A DNA stretch of 64,000 bases, from assembly GCF_037126465.1 (NCBI RefSeq), contig NC_088201.1, positions 26,706,550-26,770,549 on the forward strand, written 5' to 3'. Below the pieces are notes generated by a model, which was given only the letters and a program-made list of their open reading frames with translations, was not told where the DNA came from and made no database searches. The translations under genes and the position numbers were made by a program. Source of the DNA: Ornithodoros turicata (lineage: Eukaryota; Arthropoda; Arachnida; Ixodida; Argasidae). Each line of letters opens with the position of its first letter. Position 1 is the stretch's first letter. Below are positions 32,800 through 44,500 of this stretch, one piece after another.

Positions 32800-33727
32800 C
32801 AGACTTGTACACGTTACTAAAAAAAAGTAATTGATTACCGTTACCGTTACCTTGTACGAAAAAGTAATTTTTTACCGTTACAAATTACTTGCCGGAAAAA
32901 GTAATGAAGTAACGCCTTGAAAAGTAACGCGTTACTTTGCCAATTACTTTCGATAGCTGAGAAAACGATATAAAAAGATATATAGAAAAAAAGATATCCA
33001 CAAAAAAAAAAAGGAAACACCAAAAACGAAGCGAAACGAAGTCAGCATTGAAACAGAATTTATTTCATAAGAGCAGTGTTCAACTTTAGTAGCAGCTGCT
33101 TCTCGAAGTTTTCGTCCGTTAATTTTCCGCGTTTTCTTGTCAGAACGTCCGCAGCCACACTGAACACTCTCTCCACCATCGCGCTTGAAGGAACTGCAGT
33201 GTTGTCCCGTAGGAACACCTTCAACAGAGGTTGAGAGTTTTGTGAAAAGGAGTCCCAACTGGAACTCCCACAAATGACTCATCAGGTTCACGGTACAACC
33301 TACAGTCCAACTTACGGTACTGCATACAGGCCGGGTTACGGATAGATAGTACACATGAATGGGGAGAGGACAGTGGACTCAAAAATACACTACACGTGTC
33401 GGAACACTGTGGCAATTGATCTCGGGGTCCTCGGGAAAAGTCCTAGAGATAAGACAGCTGCCTTGCACCGAACTTGCAGAGGGCAGTTGGTTTTGTGTTC
33501 TCGCGGCGGTGAATCATCCCATATGTGTGTGTGTGCGTCGTCCCGAACAATGTGGATTCTTTAGTTTCCAAGTAATCGATTACTTGGTAATTGATTACTG
33601 AAAATTGTAATTGAATTACTCAAAAAATTACTGGGCCCCAAAAGTAATCGGTTACGTTACAAATTACTCAGAAAAGTAATTGATTACTAGTAACACAATT
33701 ACCCGTTACCCGTTACGTACAAGTCTG
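32800..33727 (-). mobile_element. hAT element retaining transposase C terminus
   Basis: Termini CAGACTTGTAC and GTACAAGTCTG are flanked by a perfect 8-bp TSD gatagaac (32792-32799 and 33728-33735). Subterminal regions are packed with gttac/gtaac motifs. The - strand keeps a hAT dimerisation domain. At 928 bp it is an internally deleted derivative. Confidence 0.93.
33071..33219 (-). pseudogene. hAT transposase C-terminal dimerisation domain (hATC)
   Basis: The - strand frame reads FLRDNTAVPSSAMVERVFSV, then AADVLTRKRGKLTDENFEKQ and LLLKLN. This is the hATC signature (P-S-S-x-x-x-E-R-x-F-S-x-x, then the R-x-x-L-x-x-x-x-x-E-x-L-L-x-L-x-x-N pattern). In active hAT elements it mediates transposase multimerisation. 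The N-terminal DNA-binding and catalytic parts are deleted. The segment itself is open, so this relic is younger or less decayed than copies A and B. Confidence 0.88.
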
Positions 33728-33735
33728 GATAGAAC

Positions 33736-34984
33736 AGATTTACGCGCGTTCTACCTTGAACTTTGTCAGGACTGGAGACCACCGCCGGCTTGGATGCCCA
33801 GACGGCAGAGGAAACCTTCAACCTTTCGGGCGAACCTCGTCGCAGCTCCGTTGCGTGCACACAGTGAGATCCTACTATATATCCCACCACTGCAAAAGAC
33901 AATCGCAGTCAACACATTTCAGCCGACGACAGCGCGAGAGACTGATTGCCTTTGGTCTGCAGCGAAATACACACAAAAGGAACTGTCTGCTTGAAAGGCA
34001 TAGCAAGCAGCGGAAGGACGAAATAATGTGGAAAGGGCGATCACACTTTGACCACATCACATTGACAGCTCTGCTTATGCGGGGTATAGCGAAAGATGGA
34101 CGACTTCAATAACCACAGACTAAAAGAACAACACTATGGGCACCGTATGATTTATTGGGGCCAGATTGTGTGTATTCACTTTATCTAACGGAAAGGAGTA
34201 ATGAAGGGTCGTAACGTTGACGGACCCAACTACCTACTTGGAAGTCCTTATCGAGACAGTAAATGTAGCTCAAGTGCTGAAGGAAGTTTAGCTTATGTTT
34301 TCTATGGAGAGTTTTCACATGGGGGTTAAAAGAGGAGAGGGGTGAGAGAGATTCGTATTACGGACCCTACTAGTCCTGTACCAAACATACGAAAAAAAAA
34401 ACACATTTAAATTGCACTATGATACAGGTAATTTGCTTCTTTATTTACACACCAAAAATAAGCAGTTTACAATGAAGCCTGCAAGGTATACAGTACTGTG
34501 ATGCAACCCCTAATAACATACAGTAAAGCTCAATGTCGACAGCTTATCGACAAAACAAAACAAATAAATTCACCTACAAAGACAATGTATGCTCATTATA
34601 ATTCGTGCTCAGGTGATAGCGCGTGCATAAAAAAAGTGTAAAGTTCTCGCTTGTATCTGCGAAACTGTTTAATCTAATCCATATGCGCATGCAGGTGTCA
34701 TATGATATCCGGTGGTGTCCTTATACGCCGCACAAGAGCGTGCAATGCTTGGAACCCTTGTTGGGCTTCCCAGCATCTCAATTCTCTGTGAGAATGATTC
34801 GGTCTCTCGGACTCTGCAGTCGTGTCATCGGATGCCACGATAATATTCTTGACTGCATAGCGCTGCGCAGTATATTCTCAAACAGGACTCCGCAAAATCT
34901 AGGGCTTATGCGAACATGATGGTGTCCAGTTCACTTTACACACTTCTGCATGGGTGCGCATGTCGTTGTGTAGCATTAGAGTAG
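33736..34984. other. unassigned sequence
   Basis: No domain or terminal repeats were recognised; A-rich run at 34391-34401. Frames of up to 118 codons overlap each other in different phases and look random. Confidence 0.35.
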
Positions 34985-35215
34985 TAGCACCTTCCTTGAT
35001 GGTGGTGGTAATGTTGTTACTTACCGAGCTGTTTGCCTTCCGATGTGACAAGCACGCTGCTCGGAGTGTGGGAGGGGAATGTGAGTCTTGGGCCAACTTT
35101 ATAGGGAACAATGCTGACATTGCCTTCTATCGTTTGATGAAAACCCAAGAAAAACACCCGACCGGTGTCAGAATTGGAAACCGCATCACAGTATGGCTAT
35201 CGGCCATACCACGCT
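34985..35215 (-). mobile_element. SINE (diverged)
   Basis: On the - strand it reads ttcttgggttttcatc, then attgttccctataaagttgg, gcccaagactcacattcccc and a final ccaccaccatc tail. The order of blocks equals the SINE family at 29365-29641 and 49697-49802. The tRNA head is decayed. 35216-35733 is unassigned. Confidence 0.6.
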
Positions 35216-35733
35216 GAATACCACGGTTCTCGTCCGTATATAGGTTACTCAAAATCTGCTGACAAGATCACGAGTTCAGTCGAAAAGTTGCGAACTGTCG
35301 AGAGCGTTAGAGACGACGAACCTCTCTTTAGATAATAATTAATTACCAGATTATCACGCGCATGAAAATCAGTGCCATAACGTCCAACGTCGAGGTATTT
35401 TTGGAAGACACGCAGCTGCTCCGAGGAATGGCTGGATACAGTCGCACAGTCCCAGTGGTCGGTTCTGGTCAATGCAGTCATCAATCACGGCTTTCTCGGC
35501 AGCGGCAGGAAACAGGGAAAATATGCGTGTGCATGGCAGCCGCCACCGTAAACCGTGTTGTGTTTACGTTCGGAGAAATGGATTATATACCCACCTGTAA
35601 AGAGTTTGATTTGTCTACTGTGTGTTTAGATGACGAGAAGTAATGCTCGAATTGTAGGAACACTTGCGTTTCTTGCTTCTAAGCGCTGCGGCCACAGAGA
35701 GTCGCAGTGTTGAGTGAATATGTGACGACGGTA

Positions 35734-36556
35734 CAGAGTTGTGCCTAACTCGTTACAAGTAACTCGTTACCTGGTAACGGTTACTTTTTTTGGTAACGAA
35801 GTAACGATTCAGTTACTTTTTAAAAAATTGTAATAGTAACGGAATCAGTTACAAAAATTGGTAACGCGTTACTGGCGTTACTCGTTCCTTTTTTTGAGCA
35901 CAGGGAGCACATTTCGGCATTCCGTGTGGTGCAATGGCTGCAGATTTGACCTGCGTGACTTGTGACTCAAGGTATTATTGCAGTCCCTCACTGTGTGTTG
36001 TTGTCCTTTCTCTTGTTTCCGTAATCTCCGACCATCAGTCCTTCCCAAGAATGGACACCAATTGTGCTATGGCTACAAAAAACGCGTTTCGACTTATCTT
36101 TGCTAAGCTTCTGAGCGCTCTAAATTATGACGCAGCCCCTCGTCTGTTTTGGGAAACCGTTGGTGATCTGTGGCACGAAAACCAGTGTTTTTTCTTGTGT
36201 TTTCGTAATCTCCGATCACCCCCACTTCGGAAACAAGGGAGAAGGTTCAGGCAAACTGATATAGATTCATGGTAACGGGCCGAGAGACACGGAACACGAT
36301 GGACGGACGACAAATTTCGATTATCAGCTTCTCCTGAAGTGCAATTCCTCATTAATAAAGAGTTGAAGGCAAGTGACGGCGTGTTTGTTGGCTTCTTTAA
36401 CTATGCAGCGGTAACGTAAAAGTAACTCGTTACCTGTGAGTAACGAGAACTCGTTACTTTTGTATGTTGGTAACGAGTAACGTATTTAGTTACTTTTTTC
36501 TGAAGTAACGGGTAACGGTATTTAGTTCCTTTTTTTCGGTAACGGGCACAAGTCTG
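35734..36556 (+). mobile_element. hAT MITE, first of a convergent pair
   Basis: Ends CAGAGTTGTGCC and GGGCACAAGTCTG with a perfect 8-bp TSD cgacggta (35726-35733 and 36557-36564). Subterminal arrays of gtaac / gttac (ttactcgttacc) form internal inverted repeats. No transposase. It is nearly identical to 36689-37520 in reverse orientation. Confidence 0.95.
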
Positions 36557-36688
36557 CGACGGTATAGCATCTCCCTGAGTTTGAGGAGTTGAGGATAAGG
36601 ACAATTTGGATGAAGAAACAGCGAAGAACAGGACGGGGGACAAGGACACAACAGAGAAGAAGACAAGACACGATGACTGCATCTTGTC

Positions 36689-37520
36689 CAGACTTGTGCC
36701 CGTTACCGAAAAAAAGGAACTAAATACCGTTACCCGTTACTTCAGAAAAAAGTAACTAAATACGTTACTCGTTACCAACATACAAAAGTAACGAGTTCTC
36801 GTTACTCACAGGTAACGAGTTACTTTTACGTTACCGCAGCATATTTAAAGGAGCCAACAAACACGCCGTCACTTGCCTTCAACTCTTTATTAATGAGGAA
36901 TTGCACTTCAGGAGGAGCTGACACTCGAAATTTGTCGTCCGTCCTTCGTGTTCCGTGTCTCTCGGCCCGTTACCATGAATCTATATCAGTTTGCCTGGAC
37001 CTTCTCCCTTGTTTCCGAAGTGGGGGTGATCGGAGATTACGAAAAAACAAGAAAAAAACACTGGTTTTCGTGCCACAGATCACCAACGGTTCCCCAAAAC
37101 AGACGAGGGGCTGTGTCATAATTTAGAGCGCTCAGAAGCTTAGCAAAGATAAGAAAAGTCGAAACACGTTTTTTTGTAGCCATAGCACAATTGGTGGCCA
37201 TTCTTGGGAAGGAGTGATGGTCAGAGATTACGGAAACAAGAGAAAGGACAACAACACATCCAGTGAGGGACTGCAATAATACTTTGAGTCACACGTCACG
37301 CAGGTCAAATCTGCAGGCATTGCGCCACACGGAATGCCGAAATGTGCTCCCAGTGCTCAAGAAAAGGAACGAGTAACGTCAGTAACGAGTTACCAATTTT
37401 TGTAACTGATTCCGTTACTATTACAATTTTTTAAAAAGTAACTGAATCGTTACTTCGTTACCAAAAAAAGTAACCGTTACCAAGTAACGAGTTACTTGTA
37501 ACGCGTTAGGCACAACTCTG
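36689..37520 (-). mobile_element. hAT MITE, second of a convergent pair
   Basis: Ends CAGACTTGTGCCC and GGCACAACTCTG with its own perfect 8-bp TSD atcttgtc (36681-36688 and 37521-37528). It is the inverted counterpart of 35734-36556, with a spacer of 132 bp. Distinct TSDs prove two separate insertions rather than one duplicated unit. Confidence 0.95.
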
Positions 37521-37528
37521 ATCTTGTC

Positions 37529-38350
37529 TCGTCTTCTTCTGTGTTGTGTCCCTGTTCCTAATTTGCTGCGCTATGTCTATACACCCTCACGTTGCCAACT
37601 GACCCATATATCTACAGTGCGAAGAACAGGACAAGTAGAACAATAACGTAGTTCGTAGAGTACGCATACATGAGGAATGCACAACTGGAAAAATTGAGGT
37701 TCAAACCTTACAGTCGTTTCATCGCTCTCGTTTGATGGAGGCTGTACCTGTAAATAGTGTTCGGAATAAAGAAAAATATAGTCTTCACAATGTTTGTGTG
37801 TGTCTCTTTGTTCTCACTGTGCACCAACGTGAAGGCTGTGACACAATAAAGTACTGGTATTACTTCTCGCAATCAAAACACATTGTAAACAAATCAAACT
37901 CCCTACACATGCGCATACTCTATTTCATTCATCCAGCGTAGCGATCCGAACGCAAACAAAACACGATTTACGGTGGCTGCCATGTTTTCCGTGTTTCCTA
38001 CCGCCGCCGAGAAAGCTGTCTTTATGACGTCAATGACTATATCCAGCCATTCCTCGAACCAACTGCTCGTCAAAGGAGCACATGCATTGAGAATACAAAG
38101 AGTAGCGTCACCCCTCAAGGGGCATCATCTCCGTTTTCTACTCCCTAGTATGTGTCATATGCGCCCAACAGCCGATTAGTACAAAGAATTTACAAAGGTG
38201 AATTACGCGCATCGTAGCAATATGTGCACAGGCAGGCAAGAACGTTCGGTCGGTAACCGAACGACGAACGCCACCACCGTATCCAATGCTACGGCAAGGC
38301 ATGCTGTAGTTAAGTAAGGTACCCAACCACCCGGAATGGCTTTCTCTACA
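37529..38350. other. unassigned sequence
   Basis: No recognised gene or repeat. The stretch caaacacgatttacggtggctgccatg near 37960-37985 is repeated in inverse at about 35538-35565 (gccgccaccgtaaaccgtgttgtgtt), suggesting a short dispersed repeat. Confidence 0.35.
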
Positions 38351-39185
38351 TACAGGGTGTGTGTCTTTTATATTCGTTACATAATAATTCGAGGTTTTAT
38401 ACGTCGCGAGATAATTGCGATCATATTCGTTATATTTTTTTATAAAAAGGCTATGAGATCGGCACAAATGCCGTTTTTGCAATTGAGTTACACGTCAAGG
38501 CAGACGTCCTCTCGAATACAGTATGTACCTACTAAACGATTAATTACCTGAAATACTCTAATTAACTCTTTAATTAGGAGGCTTAGGGTAAAAGCGAGCG
38601 TTCAGAGTGAGAGACAATCCTCGATGAAAGTCATTCCACCTTCTAAAAACCCTGAAGCGAGCGCGTGCGTTGAAATATCCATTGCCGAATATTGCTATGC
38701 AAATGAGGCGAAAACGAAAGCGCGCAAACCAGATGCAAGTGGAAGGAGGGTTCAATCACGTCAAAGGACCACGTGCTTTAGAGCGATGGAGAAGATTAGG
38801 TCAGCTGACGAGATCAACCGCTTTGCGGCCCAGATAAGGCTGCAATGGGTCAAGGGCACGAACTTCTCAGGCGAGCAGTTTCGTTTTCGGCTCATTTGCA
38901 TAGCAGTGTTCGGCGATGGATATTTTAACGAACGCGCTCGCTTCAGAGTTTTTAGAAGATAAAATGGCTTTCATCGAGGATTGTCTCTCACACTGAACGC
39001 TCGCTTTTGCCCAAAGTCCCGTCATTAAAAAGTTAACTAGCGAATTTTAGTTCACGAGTCATCTAGAATTTACATACTGTCTGCGGTAGGATGCCTGCCT
39101 GGCACAACTACAAAAACGGCATCGCTGCCGATCTCATAGCTTCTTTATAAAAAATCTGTAACGAACAACGAAAATACACCCTGTA
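38351..39185. mobile_element. 835-bp fold-back element
   Basis: Outer ends tacagggtgtgtgtctttta and the inverse aaaatacaccctgta lie between TA dinucleotides. The outer arms share gttac..., ggctatgagatcggca and aaaatgccg-type text. An inner pair, gagagacaatcctcgatgaa (about 38608) and ttcatcgaggattgtctctc (about 38973), continues through gaagcgagcgcg and tttgcatagca blocks. The unpaired centre is roughly 38740-38870. No transposase was found. TA plus the cagggtg terminus suggest Tc1/mariner relationship. Confidence 0.8.
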
Positions 39186-40429
39186 TGTCGCTCAGCGTAG
39201 TTGTACAAAGATAGATAGATGAAAAGCGAAACGACACAGAGTTGCCACTCCGCAGTTGGCATGATTCCGGAACAATTCCAGATTTAACAGAGCATGGAAA
39301 TGAATTTGAATGGAATGGCGGAAATGGAATTAGGCCTTTTTTCGCAGGAATGGAATAGGCCATTTGCAAAAGTTCCAGGGAGAAGCGCGCATGCCGGGAA
39401 ATGCTGTGCAAACCGACAGCGACGGCGCATGCGCCAGTACGACGACGACGACGATTTCCCGGCACGCCCTGCCAGAGCGCGCGCTGCTCCCTGGAACTCA
39501 TGCTGGAACTTTTTCAAATGGCCTATTGGAATTGAATGGTCTGGGTGCTCCGGTGGTAGTTTTGATTTCATCCCACTGGTTTCTGCCCTCGCGCGCCCTT
39601 TGCACACACCCACCGCACCTGCACACGGGCAAAAGCGAAATAACATTGTTGAATATTCGGCATGTACAAACGGGGCTTCCTTTCTCCTTCATTTCGAAAA
39701 TAATAATACAGGGAAGCTCTCCGCGGTCACCCAGAACTCCGCGCAGCTTCAGCAGACGTGGAACGAATATTTTCCACAGCTTCGCATATTGTGACAACAC
39801 AGCGAAGTTGGTTATCAGGCACCTCTTTCGAGCACCTCATGTTTGTGTACCGGAACACACGATATCAGCAAGACTCCTCACATCTCCGAATTTAAAAAAA
39901 AAATATCATCACAAATAGCAGTGTACCGATGTTGTTGTGACGTTAGGAACCTCTCCGCACCTTGTCTTTGTGCTTTTTCTGTGTCGGGTAATGCCAAAGT
40001 CTTCTAACACTGCTGGGCTGTTACCGGTCCTGCTTCTTCCCTTTTCTTCTTCTTTTTATTGATGGAATTCAAGGAATGGAATGGGGTCGCCGAGCCATCC
40101 CAGGAGTGGGAATTGACCACACCTTTCCACTCCGAGGAACCAAAAGGAATGGAATTATCACCAATCTCCATTCCTCGAAATGGAATTGGAGTGGAATGGG
40201 TTACCTCATTCCGCAACCCTGGTAGCCATACACAATATCACAGGTCACACCGCACTCTGGCAAGTAGTCGTTCGTATTCAATCGAATAAAACAGCGGAGA
40301 CAACAAAGTAACAAAGGCACATTGGCGTGCTGAGCAGATTTTATAGTGCAATGCCAAAAAGTAAACATAAGGTAAAACATTTTGCGGTTGCAAATCACGC
40401 GCTCAGACACGGACATAGACAAAGCGTAA
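39186..40429. repeat. GGAAT-rich repeat region with an inverted repeat
   Basis: Two clusters of ggaatgg/ggaat motifs (39296-39362 and 40059-40205) and an inverted pair, gccatttgcaaaagttccag (about 39360) with ggaactttttcaaatggcc (about 39507-39525), indicate one or more decayed DNA elements. The right edge cattccgcaaccctgg resembles a hAT end, but no TSD could be matched. Long frames here (up to 184 codons) overlap on both strands and are not genes. Confidence 0.4.
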
Positions 40430-40744
40430 AGCCTGGTCCGCACTATTGCGTTTCAATGCGTCCGTCAGTGTTGCGTCCATCCACGAATCGACGCAAGCCC
40501 CTTCGAAAGCGACGGACGCATAGGTTCGCAGAGTTCAATTTTTGGACGGAGCGACGCAAGAAATGCCGGTCGTTGCCGCGGTTGCTGCTTTATCTTCTTT
40601 TACTTCACTTCACGGAATCGGCTGTAAGCCATTTCTCGTAAAGCAGCGTCGCATAAGTGCGGACGTGAATTGGAAACCCATGCGTCGGTCACACAGAGAC
40701 GCTGACGGACGGTCGTACTGAAGCGCAATAGTGCGGCCAGGAAA
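40430..40744. mobile_element. PIF/Harbinger-like MITE
   Basis: Inverted ends agcctggtccgcactattgc and the inverse gcaatagtgcggccagg, extending into cgtccgtcag / ctgacggacg. They are flanked by TAA at 40427-40429 and 40745-40747, the trinucleotide TSD expected of PIF/Harbinger. 315 bp, non-coding. It lies about 0.6 kb upstream of the UBE2QL1-like start codon. Confidence 0.7.
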
Positions 40745-41353
40745 TAAACACAAGCTCGTAGGTGCGACATCAAACAGGATAGCGAGTGTAAGGAAGAGGA
40801 AGAAGGACATATTCCACATTACTTGACGAAAACAAAGAAGAAGAATAGCTTTGAATAATTGACGCCGGGTGTCAGCAGGCAAGACAGCACACTGCGTATG
40901 TGAAACACGTGGCCATATTCGAACGCAATTTTTGGGGCATTGCGGAAGCTCTCCAATTGACGTAAGTTCCAGTTGTCTATTAAAGGCGTGCGTCCCCCTC
41001 AGTTTAGACATTACGCTTGGGATGTAACGAGATTTTGAAATGAAGTGTGGATGTGGGGGTTATCTAGCCGACTCGGGTCAACAATAAATAAAGGTACACC
41101 GACGTATGCTGCTGCTAGCATTTCAACTTCTTCTGCACTGGAATAACTCCGAGTTTCGAGACGACGCTAGTAAGAGGCTGTTCCATATTCACTCTGACGT
41201 AATGCATGCCTCCTTTTTTGCAGATGATGCCATGGTGACGGTACCGATCACTCCACTTCTGTTTGAGTGGCCGATGAGACTCGACCAAACAAAAGTAGCC
41301 TAGCTTTACTGTCTCTTGGCACGAGCCTACCTGTCGAACGGAAGATCTCAGTG
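40745..41353. promoter_or_regulatory. putative promoter/5' UTR region of the UBE2QL1-like gene
   Basis: This stretch lies between the MITE and the start codon. No TATA box at a clear position is recognised and the transcription start cannot be read from sequence. In the frame of exon 1 no ATG occurs between 41267 and 41354. Confidence 0.3.
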
Positions 41354-41504
41354 ATGGCCGCAGCGGCGCTGAGGAAGCTCTTCCGGCCGGACCGACACCG
41401 GATTAGCAGCAACGATGCGTCGGCCAAGAAAAACTGCGCCGAAGAACGGAACCGAAGTCGCAGATTTTTCAGCCTCTGCAGCGGAAATTCAAATGGCCCT
41501 AAAG
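41354..41504 (+). CDS. UBE2QL1: UBE2QL1-like exon 1
   Basis: ATG at 41354 (context cagtgATGG) is the first ATG in this open frame. It encodes MAAAALRKLFRPDRHRISS and a basic, serine-rich stretch ending SNGPK, then donates 1 nt (G) before the donor gttagc at 41505. The phase fits the exon 2 acceptor, recreating a Gly codon. Assignment rests on phase, coding composition and position; no homology was recognised in this part. Confidence 0.65.
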
Positions 41505-44500
41505 GTTAGCTGTCTTTTACGCCTTTACTTCTGCAGGGAAAATGGCATAAGTGTGGCTCTCCCATGTTAGAAGCGTCGTACCGCCAGTAGATCTCCATAA
41601 CCACAAAAATAACGAAAGGAAAACACATCACTTTGGCGAATTCCTCTGGTTGTTTTCATGCAGTGCAGTGTGGTGTGCCGGTGTGGGTTCAGCGAAGACA
41701 CGAACGGAGAGCGAACGGAACGACCAATGAAACGCGACGCACTGAACCGACCATATTGCAATATGCACTCAAGCCAGTGTAAGATTTTCTGCACTACAAC
41801 GACCAGTGGAATTCGTCATTCTTTCACGGATAGCAACGAAGTTAATTCAGAAACAATTTGGCAAACCTTCTGTTTTCTTTTGTTATTTTTCATGTTTGTT
41901 AATAACGAGATATGCTCACTCCAACAGCTTTGTGTCACGACAACTGTAAGTTGTTGAAGGATATAGCTATGGACAGTAGAAACTCTGACCATACTTGCAG
42001 ATGTTATCTTATTCTCCGAGGTTTAATGTTCCAGTGCTTTCATGAGAATCGTCATGTTTGCGTGCCATGCTTTCCTGCTTGCTCTAAGAAACCAAGCGGT
42101 ATTGCGTGCCATGTCACCAAAGTCCAGTAAAGGGAGCACCCATCAGCATGGCTAACATTTCATGGCAACACTCAACTCGACTCCTCTTCATTTCACGCAT
42201 TTTCGGTACCCAGCGTGAGAGACAGGTTCTGTAGGAACCTCAAGACCCGCCACACGCGTACTGTCCATGTCTTCCACTTAGCAGCAGGGCCATTCCACGC
42301 CAAATGATCCAAACATGCCGCCCGACCATCACCGATATCTTTCTCTTTTTTAATTTTTTTTAATGTGCAGGTAGAGGACTTTGAGGGAAGAGTGTAGTTT
42401 CGAAGGTCTCAAAATATGTTTTCTTCAATATTTGAGAGTGCTCGAAAGATTGCGGCGAATGAGAAAAGTGCACCTTACATTACAGTACCTTACAGTAATT
42501 GTTTGGTGCTTCATTCTCAAACATTCCAAATGCGATTTTTATGTCATTGGGAGATGCGACACTCTACCCTATGCACCTCATGCAAAATAGGTTTCCCTCT
42601 CACCCTCAAATAGGACATGCAAAAGACGCGATTTTCACTGCGTTGATATTTTTTTACCGCCTTCATTTTAGAATTCACCGGTAAAATAAACACGGTATCA
42701 TGCTGTATGGTGCTCCAGGTGTACATGAAAACGTTTCGGTTTGCTCACCAAGCTCACCCTTGGCCAGAACTTGTCAGAACTTTGTCAGTCAAGTTTCATT
42801 CGCGGGAGCTCGGCAATCTCATGTTCGCGGAATCCCGGTTGAGAAGCACTGGTCCAAGGCATCTGTGTTCGATGAAAGGCATGTCGCAATTGAACGTTAA
42901 CCCTTGTGCAGGACATTAAGAATATATTGTAGTTAGGAAAGCTCATTTCCTAACCTTTCTGTCCACGCTGAGGCAGCATACTGACTGACAATAGCCGCCA
43001 TTTCACGCCACAATTTACCGTTTGCTTCCAAGTGTCACTGCACGCAGTTATAAATGAGAATGTAACAAAAGCTAGTTACGATTTTCTCCGTAAGCTAAAT
43101 GCTTTTGAGCACCATTCGCTCAGTAATTGCATATTCTACGCGATAAATGAGTTACACTATAAACTTGAGGTCGGCGAACAGTTTGCCTCCCCCCCCCCTT
43201 TTTTTTTGTCGATTCATATTTGGTGTCGGGGGAAATGGAATGTATAACATCCGCATTTACTTCTTCCTCAGGTAGGAGCCGCGATGTGGAACCCGACGGT
43301 ACACCACCGGTTGTCCCTGCCCGCGAGAGCGCTACGGGGGCCTCAGCCAGCAAGGGTTCCTCCTTGATGATGGGAAGCACGCGTAGCCCCAGTCATCGCG
43401 TAGCGCCTGCAGAGAACAACCCACCAGTAGGAGCAGCGGGGGCAGCCAACAACGCTCTAGCTGTGCGCACGCGGAGACTGATGCGGGAGTACCGAGAGAT
43501 CAGCCGACAACAGCTGAGGGCAGCAGCTGAGATGCGGCCGCCTACCTTCACCGTCGACCTTGTGGATGATAACCTCTTCGAGTGGCACGTGCGCCTTTAC
43601 ATGGTAACTATGTTGCTGCATAAGCGCGATGTGTTCCGTGATGTGTGTAAAATGTACATAGAAACTTTTTCCACTTCAATGCGCTGCCGACAGAGTGACG
43701 TCTGCATTGATGTAGGAAAAAACGGAGATTTGGATATCGAGACGTAAACAGTGCTGTACACGGTGACATTCCTTGAGACTGCGGGACGACAACGGACGAA
43801 CGTGAAGCAACATGATAAGTCTCTTCAAGTTGCTTCATGTTCGTCCATTGTCGTCCCTCAATCTCAAGGAATGCCGCCACCAGCTCGCCTGCATCTTACT
43901 TTGATGTTCAACGTAAACAGTGGTGTCGTAGTGACCGCAACAGCTCGTCCGCCTAATTAACGAGAAGCATATCCACCTGATTCTGTCAGGAAAAAGCACG
44001 GTTGATACTTTTAATAGAGGAATAAATTGCCTATCGTTCGAGACTATTCCCGTGGTTGTGACCCGCGGGACGCCAAAGATTATGTGGATGTTAACATAAA
44101 GCGACGTGGCGTAACCGAAATATATCGACGGAGGCCAAATATGCGGGGCTATTTCCAATCAATGCAACCACGTTTCGCGGGCTCACACCAAGCAACAGGC
44201 CCGAAATGGCAGTGTATCGCATTTGGGGTATATATGCCGTTGTGTATATGCAGGTACAAACGCGAACGTTACGCACGCACGATGAAACCTAGCTCAGGCG
44301 AAGTGAACCCAAGAACGCATTCTACGTACGGACTAAACCCTCGTGTCTTCAGAATCTGATGCCACTGCGGTCCACGTATCTCCCACTGTATGCTCCCAAA
44401 CTATTGCTTCTCTATGTGAATGCCGGGAAGTACGATAAAATTAATTTCTAGTTGGAGAAGGATGACGTCATGTGGTAGCGCAATCTGCAATGCGTCTGGC

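Noticed and set aside
35734..37520. Single large inverted duplication
   Set aside because: The two arms have different perfect 8-bp TSDs, so they are two insertions.
39294..39918. Overlapping 166- and 184-codon + strand frames and a 120-codon - strand frame
   Set aside because: They overlap in several phases over an inverted-repeat, GGAAT-rich region and have no domain.
43220..43271. Extension of the UBE2QL1-like exon 2 upstream to an ATG at 43220
   Set aside because: A good acceptor (ttcttcctcag) lies at 43271 and its phase matches the exon 1 donor; the upstream residues (ITSAFTSSS) are read through the polypyrimidine tract.
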